Positions 41,940-52,198 of a stretch of 64,000 nucleotides of DNA are shown here, one piece after another (positions within the stretch are counted from its first letter, which is position 1; the number at the start of each line of letters is the position of its first letter). The notes beneath the pieces are model-generated. The model ran no database searches. It saw only the letters and a program-made list of their open reading frames with translations, and was not told the DNA's origin. Origin of the DNA: Anniella stebbinsi (taxonomy: Eukaryota; Chordata; Lepidosauria; Squamata; Anniellidae); assembly GCA_029215795.1 (NCBI GenBank), contig JARDYH010000005.1, positions 15,594,001-15,658,000 of the forward strand, read 5' to 3'. The position numbers and the translations under genes are program-made.

Positions 41940-42720
41940 ATTGACTTCTGTGCATCGCCAAGATGCCCCTGCAACGTCTCAATAAATGGCCTCACGTGCA
42001 TCCAGACAGTAATTGTGGGCAGATGGCAGCTGCTTTGGTTCCCCTCCTGGCCTGTCTCCTCCCATCAGCGGCGTTCCTTGCACACACCAGTTTTTCCATC
42101 TGAAAAAACAACAACAACCCGCCCTGGAATGGTTTGATTTCTGATGGGGATAGAGCAGCTCTGCTACTCATGTGCAATTAAAAGAAATGACTTGAACTCC
42201 TGCCAAGATGCTGATGGCACAGATGGCAGCTGATCCCAACCCCAACAAGCCACGGAGAATGTCTGGAGTGTGCAACAGAATCCGTCTGGATTTGCTCATG
42301 GGAGCGGGCGAGCAGCTGACACACACTCCAATAGGAGCGCAGCAGCATACTCCGAGCTGACCTCAAAGCAGTCGTCGCTCTCTGCCCAGCTTGGCAGGCA
42401 GCCTTCAGTCTTTTCAGACCCAGGACACACCTTTATGCCCAACCGGCAACATCTCATCTCATTCATTTCACTTGTTACTAATGTAAAGCCCATATCACCA
42501 TGGGCGCTAGCCGCGCTGCTCCTGTCCTTCTTTTTTGCCCCCTCACCGCAGAGGGACTCATGAATCATGCAAATATGGTTCATGTATAGTGAATCCCCCA
42601 CCCCGTGTGAAATTTGCATGCGGCATGGTCCTGAGTCCTCCCTTGCGTGTCCTGATTGGCTGCCTGTGTCCCATTCCCCCTCCCTACTGGCGGTGACAGC
42701 CTGCCTATTTAGCAAGGAAG
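41940..42720. promoter_or_regulatory. Non-repetitive island with paired octamer motifs (candidate enhancer)
   Basis: This is the least repetitive part of the central window. ATGCAAAT at 42567-42574 and its inverse ATTTGCAT at 42612-42619 are 37 bp apart. An inverted CCAAT (GATTGG) lies near 42655. No open frame has domain content. The regulatory role is inference only. Confidence 0.25.
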
Positions 42721-42874
42721 GAATGAACTGCTATTAAAGCTTGAGTTTTGAACTTCGTCAAACTTTCAAAAACTTTCTGCATGTCTTCACTGCTCAAGTT
42801 TCAGTTTAAAACAAGAATAAGCAAAACTGGTCAGGTAGATCTCGAGTAATAAGTCTTACATTACCATATTCTTA

Positions 42875-42965
42875 TACAAGATATTTCTATACTGCCCCGT
42901 AATCAAAGCTCTCTGGGTGGTTCACAAAGTTTTTAAACAAACACACATTAAAATATATTACACAA
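42875..42965 (-). mobile_element. L2/CR1-clade LINE 3' tail, minus strand
   Basis: TATTTCTATACTGCCCCGTA, ATCAAAGCTCTCTGGGTGGT and TCACAAAG are the inverse of the terminal 3' UTR seen at 52130-52190. Confidence 0.75.
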
Positions 42966-42984
42966 TGTTTGAAATGTATTTTTG

Positions 42985-43065
42985 GATGATCCTTGGAGAT
43001 ATGGCTACTGGGACGATCATGATGAGAGTCTGCATGCTTCAACATTTACTGTTACCCCATTGCAA
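42985..43065. repeat. Fragment of the 45.7-kb dispersed repeat
   Basis: ATCCTTGGAGATATGGCTAC, TGGGACGATCATGATGAGAG and CTTCAACATTTACTGTTACC parallel CCTTGGGGACATGGCTATAG and CTTCAAAATTTACCACTACA at 45786-45845. Confidence 0.45.
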
Positions 43066-43084
43066 ATGCGTGGAGAATCAGTGT

Positions 43085-43192
43085 CCTCTAACTATTGTTT
43101 GACTACATATCCCATCATCCTTGACCTTTGACCATGCTGGCTGAAGCTGATAGGAGTTGAACAACATGTGCAGAGTGATGGGTGCCTTACTC
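43085..43192. mobile_element. hAT-like miniature element fragment
   Basis: GACTACATATCCCATCATCC, GACCATGCTGGCTGAAGCTG and ATAGGAGTTGAACAACATGT form the core; the ends are worn. Confidence 0.6.
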
Positions 43193-43257
43193 CTGGCTTG
43201 AACAAACTGTAGGAAAATGGTAGTGGAGCCACAGCGGTGTCTCAGCTAAGATTAGAG

Positions 43258-43495
43258 AGTGTCTCAGTTGATTGATTGATTATTACATTTATATCCCATC
43301 CTTTTTTTCTCCTTAAAGGATCCAAGGTGGCATACATAATCCTCCTCCTCTCAGTTTCATCCTCACAGCAACAATGCTGTGAGGTAGGTTGGGCTGAGTC
43401 TGTGACTAGCCCAAAGTCCCCTAACGAGCTTCATGTTTGAGAAGTGACTAGGAGCCTAATCTCCCGATTCCCACATTACCCACCATGCCACTGTT
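43258..43495 (-). mobile_element. CORE/MIR-like SINE, minus strand
   Basis: ACATTTATATCCCATCC, CAAGGTGGCATACATAATCC, CATCCTCACAGCAACAATGC and TGTGAGGTAGGTTGGGCTGA. The head region at about 43440-43490 is only weakly tRNA-like. Confidence 0.75.
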
Positions 43496-43711
43496 GTTGG
43501 TCATGCTGAATCACCAGTTGAAGGTCAATGGGCTTCATGAAATCATGCTTGGATTGCAGGATCTGCTTTCCAGTGAGCAACTGGAAGACCCATCTCCCCC
43601 TCACCTGCGAGACTTCAGCACAGAAGACCTCAAAATGACTTTCATCGTAAAAAAATATTTCAGTTTTCCTTCCTTCCCCACAAAAAAGAGCACATTTCTA
43701 ATAAAGTCTTC

Positions 43712-43832
43712 CTCAACTGGGTGCCTTGCAGATTACTTCTATGCCTATCATCTCCTACCAGCATGACTAGTGGTTAGGCATGGTGGGAGTTGTAGTCCAA
43801 AATCCCCTGGAGAGCACCAAGTTGGGGAAGTC
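43712..43832. mobile_element. hAT-like miniature element
   Basis: CTTCCTCAACTGGGTGCC and CACCAAGTTGGGGAAGTC are inverted ends; GGTGGGAGTTGTAGTCCAAA is the core. Confidence 0.65.
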
Positions 43833-44486
43833 ATTATGATGTGAAGCTACGCTTGAATGGTGTGAGATGTTCCCTGCTGAAATTTCAGAAGCCAGAGGCT
43901 TGGCTGTAATAGATCTCTGTTGATTGAAGCAGAATGCCAGTACACTGCAGAACTGCAACTGTAAAAACAGAATAGAATATGAAAAATAGCAAAATTCCAA
44001 ATAAATTATGCAAAACAAGAGAAGCTGTGGTGATGTGCATAATTTACACAGGTTGCATAATTTAGTTTCTGTTGGTGCAGAATTCCATTTCGGGGGAGGG
44101 GTCATATTACTCACTGCCCAGTACAAAGAGCACTGAAGTGTTCCATTCTACCAAACCATTAAAAAAAGAAAAAAAAAAGAGCTTATCTCGGAATTTGCAG
44201 AGAAGAAAAGACATCCCTTTCTGCTTCCTGGAAATCATGACCAGCGGTAGAAAAGAGACATCTGCATGTCAGGCCTTAGAGCAGGGCTCTGCTGAATCAC
44301 ACTACCTGTTAAAATGTCCCCGATTTATCTTTCTCCCTTCGTGGTTTCCATAGCAACATCACTACAATACCTCCTTACAGAAAGTTGTCACACTGATCTC
44401 ATTAGTGACCCAAAACTTTCAAGCCAGTATTTGCCAACAAGTAAGCGTGGGAAGAAGAGAGAAAGAAAGAGGGGGAGGGGGAGGGG

Positions 44487-44488
<2 letters not shown>

Positions 44489-44542
<54 letters not shown>
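44489..44542. repeat. GA microsatellite
   Basis: About 52 bp of AG repeats, preceded by GGGGGAGGGGGAGGGG. Confidence 0.95.
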
Positions 44543-44548
<6 letters not shown>

Positions 44549-44636
44549 GTGACATTTACTACCAGTGGTTAAGCTCTAAAAAGGAGAGATGCGAGACACT
44601 GAAAGCTCTGAAGTAGATTGTGGGGAGCTACTGCAG

Positions 44637-44833
44637 TAGGGAAGCTACTGCAGCACCTGGTGAAATTCCCTCTTCATCACAACAGTTAAAGCTTCAGGAG
44701 CCTTGCCCTCTTTTGTATCCGGTCAAGAGGGCAGGCCTCCTCCTGCATACAAACAACACCTGCTGAAATTCCCTTTTCTATACAACTGTTAAAGATATAG
44801 GAGCCCTGTCCTCCTTTCCATATGGTCACCCTA
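44637..44833. mobile_element. Foldback family, scrambled dimer
   Basis: The left block GCAGCACCTGGTGAAATTCC to TTTTGTATCCGGTCA is one half-monomer with its inner end. It is joined to AGAGGGCAGGCCTCCTCC, the inner end of a second monomer, and then to GCATACAAACAACACCTGCT and an outer end ATATGGTCACCCTA. AGCTACTGCAG is duplicated at the left boundary. It appears to be a rearranged inverted dimer. Confidence 0.7.
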
Positions 44834-44859
44834 GCTTGCCTCTTTATATGGAGCATGAC

Positions 44860-44960
44860 ACACATTATTATTTAGTTAAATGTTTTTTTTATCCTGCTCC
44901 TCAGCCAAAATGGCTTACGTACAACCAGTAAAACAAGACAGACCCTGCTAAAAATGTATG
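44860..44960 (-). mobile_element. LINE 3' UTR fragment, minus strand
   Basis: TTTTATCCTGCTCCTCAGCC, AAAATGGCTTACGTACAACC and AGTAAAACAAGAC fit the inverse of a LINE tail. Confidence 0.45.
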
Positions 44961-45236
44961 ACACACAAGGAAAAAGGGGTGGGGAGGGATGAGGAGAAAA
45001 ATGAAGTCATCTTTCATTAGGGCTGGTTGAATGGCCCCGCTATTTCCCCCTCTCATCTCCCTCTGTACAGCCTGCTGGAATGGCTGCTGGTGGGGAGAGT
45101 TGAGGGAGGTGGAGCCTTCATGGGGGATGTCTTGACAGCCGCTCAGGTTGTTCACGCACTTTCCAAACTTTTGCCTTTGGCAAGCAGTGCCTATACTTCA
45201 ATCTTTTAATGCCTATGGTGAACCTGTTAAAGCCCA

Positions 45237-45295
45237 GACACCATGGCCAATGGTCAGGGATGATGGCAGTTGTAGTAGTCCAATACCTCGAGGTC
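45237..45295. mobile_element. hAT-like miniature element fragment
   Basis: ACCATGGCCAATGGTCAGGG and ATGATGGCAGTTGTAGTAGT form the right half of the core. Confidence 0.55.
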
Positions 45296-45489
45296 TATCT
45301 TTCAGAGCTGGCAATGGCAACTCCTCTAAAAGTATAGTAAATTGCCTGGTTGAATCAGGTTGCGGTCCATGGGGTTTAGCATAGTCTCCAACAGCAACCA
45401 GACATGTGACATGGGAAAATCATAAGGATAGTATGATGTAGTAGCCAGCTCCCCTCCCCTCAGCATCTGGCCATCTGAGTTTGGTATAT

Positions 45490-45870
45490 TCTCACCAGTG
45501 GTGTAAAGCAGCCAGGGCTCACAGGGATGTAGCACAGACACTTTTTGATTAGCAAGGCTGATGACATTATCTATTGCCCCCACCCCAGAATTCCCTGTTC
45601 CCTCTGAACTTAGCTGCAACCTTTACATTGCTACATTGCTATGAACTATCCCTGTTGTAACGTAAAGCATTTGGCAGTGGCTTGAATAGGCAATTAAGAC
45701 CTATTTGCTTTACAAAGGATGGAGATGAAAACTGCTAGAACTGGTTTGTTGTATAGATCAACACAGCTGCCTGCATTTTTGCACTGTCCTTGGGGACATG
45801 GCTATAGGGATATCAAAATGAGCACTTCAAAATTTACCACTACACCACTGATTCCCTGTACCACCATGTA
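45490..45870. repeat. Dispersed repeat shared with 11770-12070
   Basis: CACTTTTTGATTAGCAAGGC, AGAATTCCCTGTTCCCTC, CTTAGCTGCAACC and CTATCCCTGTTGTAACGTAA are shared in order. The copy continues to 45870 with CCTTGGGGACATGGCTA, also seen near 42990. Confidence 0.6.
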
Positions 45871-46039
45871 TCGATGGAGCTGTAGAACATCAGTTTTCAA
45901 TTGGGGAGTCATGAGCCATGACTACATCACATCCTGATCTAAAATGGGTTGCACTAACACCACTTTGCTGTTGTTTATGATTATGAGAAGGAGAAAACAA
46001 TAGAATAGAAAAGAGAGAAAGAGAAGGAGAAATTCACTG

Positions 46040-46046
<7 letters not shown>

Positions 46047-46082
<36 letters not shown>

Positions 46083-46083
46083 A
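46047..46083. repeat. GA microsatellite
   Basis: AG run with one interruption. Confidence 0.95.
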
Positions 46084-46394
46084 GGTATAAAAAGATTAAA
46101 AGTGGTTCTCACATTGGTTGGGGGTATAAGTGGATCCTGGATCTGAAAAGGTTGAAAACTACTGTTCTAAAAGGTGATGTTTGGAAGGAAGGATAGAATA
46201 TTATAGTATCTAGAAGGTAGTGTATACATTGGATAATACACTGGAAGCCAAGTTCTACAAGTGACAACATGATGCATAGCCAGCCATACAAATAATAGCC
46301 AGCTGGTTCCCTGTACTTTGCACATTGGTTAACTATGACCTGCAACATAGGGTGTGACATGCTGGTATCTCCCCTTTCACACATAGGAGGTTGG

Positions 46395-46535
46395 TCCTTC
46401 TAGCCCAGTATTGTCTACTCTGATTGAAGGTGGCTCTCCAGAGTTTTCCAACCCTACCTGGAGAAGCTGGGCATGAAACCTGGGACCTCCTATGTGCAAA
46501 GCCTGTGATCTACCACTGAGCTACAACTCTTTCCA
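46395..46535 (-). mobile_element. tRNA-Ala-derived SINE, minus strand
   Basis: Read on the minus strand, AGTTGTAGCTCAGTGGTAGA (A box), CTTTGCACATAGGAGGTCCC (anticodon-like region) and AGGTTTCATGCCC (B box, degraded) match tRNA-Ala(TGC). The B box has lost the GGTTCAATCC pattern, and no acceptor stem forms, so it is not a tRNA gene. Confidence 0.75.
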
Positions 46536-46539
46536 TAGT

Positions 46540-47200
46540 AGGTTCTTACCAATAAGCTGCACTGTACTCCTGAAGTGAAGGAACAAAGTCTCACGAAATC
46601 AATGTATTCAACGTCCCATTGCTAAAAAAATTCCATAAAATATTATTTGAAACTCTTCTCCTAAACTCAGAAGTGTTGCAAATTATTGCTGCATGACGAC
46701 CACAAAGTCAGGTGTAGATTTACAAAGCACAAATCTGCTTGCTCAAGAATCATAAAGTATGCACCTGTCAACAGCAAGTTGATATGGATGAAATTGCCCG
46801 TACATAACTCCCACTGGATCAAAATTGAGTTTACAAAGTACCACCAGTACGCTTGTGCAAAAATAATTCAATAGACATTTGCTGGATGCATTTCAACCTG
46901 CTGGTTTTTCTCAATGGTACTAAATTATACAGGTATAAGTTAAACTGCATCCAGGTAGACCAACAAGTCATCCATCTTCTGGGCTCCTAGGACAGAAGCT
47001 AATTCCATGAGTCTACCCCTATCAACCTACCTGTATGAACTGGATGCTTATTGAATGATTATATAACTGTATTTTGTGGTTTAAACAGGGTTGGCTCCAG
47101 CTTATGTCAGTTCCCCCTGTAGCCCCTAAATTCTAAGCTCTACCTCTTCCTCTTTGAACTGCATCTCTCCTTCCCCATTTAAATATATATCCTTCTTTCC
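46540..47200. other. Stretch without recognised features
   Basis: No repeats or coding signals were recognised. Confidence 0.4.
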
Positions 47201-47203
47201 CCC

Positions 47204-47368
47204 TTGCTCTCTCTCTCTCTCTCTCTCCCCCTCCCTCCTTCTATTCTTCCTTTGTTCCTTCCTTCCTTTGTATCTTTTCCCTCCCTCCCTCCCTCCCTCC
47301 CTCCCTCCTTCTCCCCTCTCCTTCCTTCCTTCCTTCCTTCCTTCCTTCCTTCCTTCCTTCCTTCCTTC
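47204..47368. repeat. Long polypyrimidine tract (CT, CCCT, CCTT units)
   Basis: About 165 bp nearly free of purines on the plus strand: CT run, CCCT run, then about nine CCTT units. It gives serine/proline/leucine frames on one strand and lysine/glutamate/glycine frames on the other, none coding. Confidence 0.95.
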
Positions 47369-47395
47369 TTGGGCCTGAGGTTCTGCACCCCTGGC
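47369..47395. mobile_element. hAT-like right end
   Basis: GGGCCTGAGGTTCTGCACCC then CTGG. The same end occurs at 55066-55089. The rest of the element seems replaced by the pyrimidine tract. Confidence 0.45.
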
Positions 47396-47545
47396 ATACA
47401 TGGACCACTCCCCTCCTTTATCCTCATAACAACCCCATGAGGTCAGTTTGGCTGAGTGTGACTGGCTCAAGGTGAAAGAGTTTTGAGGAGCTCCATTGCA
47501 GGGTTGGGATTTGAACCTGCATCTCCCCAATCCTAGCCCAAAACT
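47395..47545 (-). mobile_element. CORE/MIR-like SINE, minus strand
   Basis: TTTATCCTCATAACAACCCC, ATGAGGTCAGTTTGGCTGAG and GGATTTGAACCTGCATCTCC (B-box inverse) are present. Confidence 0.7.
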
Positions 47546-47809
47546 CAACCTGTTATTTACAGTTATGGGTATTTAAGTAAAACACCATCTACACAGAGAG
47601 AAGTTCAAATTACTTTATTAATACCAGCACTATAAACCCCAATGTATTTCAAGCTAATAGCTCATCATCAGAGGAATCTATTGTCATATTTTAGGTGACT
47701 ACTGAGTAGCTTACTGGCCCCTATGGGCCTCCTCTTGTTGTTTGCTTCCAGCCGCTCATCTCCAGAGCCATACCACCTCTGTACATCATGCTCCATTCTG
47801 TGTTATCAT

Positions 47810-47995
47810 GGGCAACAGATATTGAAGATTCATCCCTCATGTACTTGCCTTTTCTTGAATCCTTCTAAGCTGGTGACCATTGCCCAATTTTGTGGCAGCA
47901 AATTCCACAACTGAATTTTGCCTCATGTGCAGAAGGACTTCCTTAAGTATATAAGCCATGCATGTCCCAGGTTGAAGCCTGTAAGAGAGGTACAT
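47810..47995 (-). mobile_element. CR1-like LINE fragment, minus strand
   Basis: TGAATCCTTCTAAGCTGGTG, ACCATTGCCCAATTTTGTGG and CAGCAAATTCCACAACTGAA correspond to the region upstream of the CR1-like 3' end, compare 53870-53930. Confidence 0.55.
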
Positions 47996-48119
47996 AAATA
48001 CCTAAAGAACATCTCTCTGACCCACCTGCCCTCTTTCCCTTCCTTCAGAGGCATAAGCAATGGCAGCCACCTAACCTCATTGTCCTTCTTGCATCTGCAA
48101 TCCATTGTGCTGCCGTGAC

Positions 48120-48945
48120 GCAAATGCCATCCTCCCATTCCGCCCTCCGTCATGCACAAACACCTCAAATGGATCAAAAACACTGTTTATTGAAGGAGAG
48201 AAGCAGCAGCCACTGGGAACAGCTTAATATTCATCTCCACACAACTGCCTTTGACGCCACACTTACAGAGCTGGGAGTTTGAGTTGAGCCCTAATTGCTA
48301 CGCAAGTATCTGGAGGCATCTGGTTTCCCTGGGAACAGGCACTGCTTTCCCCCCCTTTCTTTTTGACTGTGCTTGTTTTTTAATGTTTCATTTACCTCTT
48401 TAGGAAGAGCCAAGCCTAAAGCTGGAAGAAGAGCTGGTATCAGTTGAAGGGGCTGCTATGGATGGGCCAATTTCCACCCAGCTTTGGAATGGCTCTGACC
48501 ACTAAAAATCGTGATCCATCTGCAAGCCCCCAGGAAAGTATTCCCAAATGGACATCTTGGCTGAAAAACAGAGGGGCTGTCATCCAAGCCCTCTGAAGGA
48601 AAACAAGCAGAGCAACCCATTAAGGGTGTGCAAAAAGCTGGGGGAGGAGTTGGAAGTGGGAGAGACTTTGATGAATGGCAAACCTCAATGCTTTGGGGGG
48701 TGGGAATAGACCCTGGAAAACAAGGGATCAGCAACTGCCTTTGTCAACATTCAGCTGGGTTGCCATGAAATCTAGACATTTTTCCCACCACCATCACCTA
48801 CCCACTCAAACCAATGAAAAGTCGCATGTTTTGTTATTTCCCATTTTGGCATATGTTAGTCAAGATTTACTTGCCCATTGATTTCAGTGGGGATATTCTA
48901 AGCATAACTCAGTCTGGTCCTCAATTAAGTTTGGATACAATCCCC
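48120..48945. other. Stretch without recognised gene
   Basis: Only a palindromic repeat fragment at 48862-48945 (GTCAAGATTTACTTGCCCAT, TGATTTCAGTGGG, CTAAGCATAACTCAGTCTGG) was recognised. Confidence 0.4.
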
Positions 48946-48947
48946 AT

Positions 48948-49400
48948 TTTTGACAAGGCCTTCTAGGCAGCTTACAACAACAGGAATAATAAAAACCATA
49001 CATGCAACATATAAAATATCAGCATTAAAATCACTGTTCACTTCATCAGATACATGAAGGGGCAACCTCAAGTTAGCAGATGTTAGCAGATACACATGTT
49101 CAGAGGGGGGATTGTAAACAGTGAGGTCAGGGGGAATTCAAATACAGAAACTACTGACAGTGATAATCGCCATTACAGTGGCTATTGTCAAAATGTTGGG
49201 GGTAACACAGATTTCATTGCATTAAAATCACTGAACATCATCATAACCAACACCAGAGGTAATGTCTAAAAGCAGATCATTTTAGACTCCAGCTACAAAA
49301 GGCCTCCAGGTCAAGCAGTCTGGTCTGGCACAATAAAAGCAATTTCACAGCACTCTGAAAAGGACCAGAGGAGTGGATCTTGTATCTCTTTTGCAAAGTA
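48948..49400 (-). mobile_element. Decayed LINE 3' region with an inserted repeat
   Basis: GACAAGGCCTTCTAGGCAGC, TTACAACAACAGGAATAATA at the left is the inverse of a LINE 3' end. 49030-49130 (TTCACTTCATCAGATACATG and following) is a minus copy of the GCATCTGATGAAG-type repeat. Confidence 0.4.
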
Positions 49401-49417
49401 TTGCTAAGTCATGGGGG

Positions 49418-49464
49418 TTGTGCTGGCTTCAAGCCCTATTTCTAAGGGCTTGAAGCCAGCACAA
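49418..49464. repeat. Perfect 20-bp inverted repeat with 7-nt loop
   Basis: TTGTGCTGGCTTCAAGCCCT (49418-49437), loop ATTTCTA, and exact inverse complement (49445-49464). The hairpin has a G-T and a G-C pair just outside, then ends. Confidence 0.95.
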
Positions 49465-49519
49465 TCATCTTTCAGAAGGTGGTAACTGCCATAGAAGGAC
49501 CTCATCACCTGATCTTATT

Positions 49520-49830
49520 ATTTTAATTTATTTAATATATTTTCAATCTGTCCAGTGTTCTCTGGGAATATTACAAAGAATTCAAAGACTAAGATGCCAC
49601 ACAACAGCTAAAAATACACAATACAATACACATATTTAAAAGAATACAACACAATGCAATGCAAATATAATAAAATATAATCTTAACCCATGGTGATGGA
49701 AATCTATGGAAGAAAGTACTCTTTCACATATTTTGAATCCAGGTTATATAAAGCTTTAAAGGTCAGCATGCCAGCACTTTGAATTATCCTGGTTTGAAAA
49801 AGAGCAAACTGCCTTCCTGTGGACTTATTT
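49520..49830 (-). mobile_element. L2/CR1-clade LINE relic, minus strand
   Basis: The left side (ATTTAATATATTTTCAATCT, CAGTGTTCTCTGGGAATATT) is UTR-like. Near 49755 AGCTTTAAAGGTCAGCATGC then CAGCACTTTGAAT is the inverse of the FKVLVLTFKAL-coding region of these LINEs. Confidence 0.5.
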
Positions 49831-49927
49831 ACACAATTAATTATCTTGGGACAGAATCCTTGAATTGTGTCTTACGATTCAACAGTGATTGTTATTCGTA
49901 AATTCTGTGGGGTTGAGGGAATCTACA

Positions 49928-50042
49928 GCAGGGGAAGGGGAGTTGTGTCCCTCCAGCTGTTCTTGGACTCCAACTCTCATCAGCATCAGCCAACATGTCC
50001 AATGGTCAGGGAAGATGGGGGTTGCAATACAACAATACCCAC
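49928..50042. mobile_element. hAT-like miniature element
   Basis: CAGGGGAAGGGGAGTTGTGT at the left, then TGGACTCCAACTCTCATCAG, CCAACATGTCCAATGGTCAG and GAAGATGGGGGTTGCAATAC. Confidence 0.6.
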
Positions 50043-50324
50043 CCATCCCAATTTGGCACCCTTGGTAATATCAGGGGGCCTTAATTATGGTGCTCAGATA
50101 CAGGGGTGGCTTTGTGCATTTTGCCACACCAAACAGCTGTGTCACATCTTAGTACTCATTGAGACAACAAGGCTAAAGTGGTGTGACTCTCAGGCCATGT
50201 GGGATTGAGACTGTGTGTTCTAGACAGATTTAAGAGTGGCCCCTGCTTCATTGACACACTTAAAACTATTGGTGTCCCGAGCAGTAGGTAGGGTTACTTG
50301 TGTAGCTCAGCCAACACTGATCAG

Positions 50325-50475
50325 GTACAAAGGATGAAAGGGCTTCTGTGCCTTTAAAGGTTGCAATGAAGAGGGAATTTCAGCAATTAGATCTTTCCCC
50401 TGTCTGGGGTGAAAAGCAGCATTTACTCCAGATTCTCTTTGATAAACCACTGTTAAAAGATGTAGGACCTTCTTC
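50325..50475. mobile_element. Possible diverged foldback relative
   Basis: AAAGGGCTTCTGTGCCTTTA, AAGGTTGCAATGAAGAGGGA and ATTTCAGCAATTAG resemble the arm pattern GTTGTGATGAAGAGGGAATT. The opposite arm (CCACTGTTAAAAGATGTAGG) is worn. Confidence 0.35.
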
Positions 50476-50584
50476 TCCATTGCATGCCAAGGGCCACATT
50501 CCCCTGTGCATAATCTTCTAAGGGCCACATGTCAGCAGTGGGTGAGTCCAAAGCCAAAAGTGGGTGGTGCTACAGCCAAATATA

Positions 50585-50680
50585 CACCCCTTTCACACAC
50601 ACACATCCATCCACACACTCTCCTCTTTTATACACATTAATATCCACCCACCATTCCATTTTCACACACACATACACACC
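50585..50680. repeat. CA-rich low-complexity patch
   Basis: CACACACAC and CATCCATCCACACAC blocks. Confidence 0.7.
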
Positions 50681-50795
50681 CATCCTTGCACAGCAATTAG
50701 GCTGGGGAAAAAAAGCCTAATTGCATCAGACGTGTGGGGTAGATTTTTGTTTTGTAGGAGGTCAAAAAGGATGCCTGGAGGGTTATGGCATATAT

Positions 50796-50930
50796 CAGCC
50801 TTCCCCAACTGGGTGCCCTCTAGATATTGTGGACTTCAACTTTCATCAGCCCCACCCATCATGGTCAATGGTCAGGAATGCTGGTAGATGTAATCCAAAA
50901 CATGTGGAGAGCATCAGGTTGGGAAAGGCA
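50796..50930. mobile_element. hAT-like miniature element, 135 bp, perfect 8-bp target duplication
   Basis: The ends CAGCCTTCCCCAACTGGGTG and CATCAGGTTGGGAAAGGCA are inverted. Flanks GCATATAT (50788-50795 and 50931-50938) are identical. The core is ACTTCAACTTTCATCAGCCC. This copy best fixes the boundaries of the ACAACTCCCATCATC family. Confidence 0.9.
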
Positions 50931-51104
50931 GCATATATACTCACCCTACTCTTGATTCACCTCTGTAGAAACAATAGAACAGTTGTTATCTCTGGTGGGT
51001 GGAATTCATGGGTTATAAATAGTCAGCAGCAAGTGTGACTGCAATAGCCTGAAATTCCTTGTTTTAGGAGATAAAGGGGGTATTTTGAGACAACCACCTC
51101 TGAA

Positions 51105-51330
51105 ATCTAAGAACATAAGAAGTGTCTTGCTGGATCAGACCTGAAGTTCCATCTACCCTAGCATTCTGTTTCCAGCAGAGGCCAAATGAGTGCCTCATCA
51201 GCCAGCCATGAAGGTGGTGATGAACCATTCTTTGCTATTTGTCCCCAGCACCTGTATGTAAATTAGTCTACCATTTCTGTACATGGAAGTTCCATTTGAT
51301 ACCGCTAACCTTTATTTCTGATATATTTAG
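51105..51330 (-). mobile_element. CR1-like LINE 3' end fragment, minus strand
   Basis: AAGAACATAAGAAGTGTCTT, GCTGGATCAGACCTGAAGTT, AGCATTCTGTTTCCAGCAG and GTCCCCAGCACCTGTATGTA follow the family order. Confidence 0.75.
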
Positions 51331-51467
51331 ATGTAAATCCCAATGTTAACTGGAGGAGACTAGTTGACACCTAGGATTTTAGAGCATGTTAAATAGATTG
51401 AATCACTGAGATTCTGCAGAGGAGCAATAGGGGCAAAGTGTTTCCCTTGTTGAAAGATCTGCAGAAT

Positions 51468-51588
51468 TGTGGTGGAGAACCTCCAGATGCTGATGGACTG
51501 CAAGTCCCATCATTCCTCACCATTGGCTATGCTAGCTAGGGAGTTGCAGTCCAACAAGGTTGGGAGGGCTCTACGTTCTGCACCCCTG
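51468..51588. mobile_element. hAT-like miniature element, about 121 bp
   Basis: The worn left end TGTGGTGGAGAACCTCCAGA and right end CTACGTTCTGCACCCCTG are inverted. Flanks TGCAGAAT (51460-51467) and TGCGAAAT (51589-51596) match 6/8 with two transitions. Confidence 0.65.
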
Positions 51589-51796
51589 TGCGAAATAGAC
51601 AGTGATTGCTGAAACAGGAGGCAATAAGGAAGAGTGCAGAGTTCTGTCCAAGGTACTGAAACACAGAGCACAGAGTTCCATCCAAGATACGGAAATGCAG
51701 AGTACAGAGCTTTCCCCAAAGTTACGAAATGCTTCAGGTCTCTCTCCTGAGTGGCGATATGGATAAACCCAGTTTAAAGCCCTGCCTGGATTGAAA

Positions 51797-51862
51797 CAGA
51801 GAGGGAGGGAGAGGGAGGAAGAGAGAGAGGGAGGGGAGAGAGAGAGAGAGAGAGAGAGAAAG
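51797..51862. repeat. GA/GGGA purine tract
   Basis: GAGGGAGGGAGAGGGAGGAAG and then an AG run. Confidence 0.9.
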
Positions 51863-52198
51863 GGCCTTTTCAGTGGTGCCCCCCCCCCAATTATGGAATG
51901 ATCTCCCCGATGAGGCTCGCCTGGCACCAACGTTGTTATCTTTTCAGCGCCAGGTCAAGACTTTCCTCTTCTTGCAGGCATTTAACAGCATATGATGAGG
52001 GTTTTTGTGTTTTTGTGTTGTTGTTGTGCTTTGACCCAGAAGGATATTGTAATTTTGACTTGTTTTTATGCTTTATACTTTTAAATTTTGTATATCGGTA
52101 TTTTATTTGCTCATTTTTTTAATTTTTGTAAACCGCCCAGAGAGCTTCAGCTATGGGGTGGTATATAAATGGAATAAAATAAATAAATAAAATAAATA

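Noticed and set aside
46474..46535. tRNA-like sequence with A and B boxes
   Set aside because: The B box is mutated and no acceptor stem forms. It is the head of a tRNA-Ala-derived SINE, not a functional tRNA gene.
47126..47548. 140-codon basic/acidic minus frame and its serine-rich plus-strand counterpart
   Set aside because: Both are translations of the polypyrimidine tract and a SINE.
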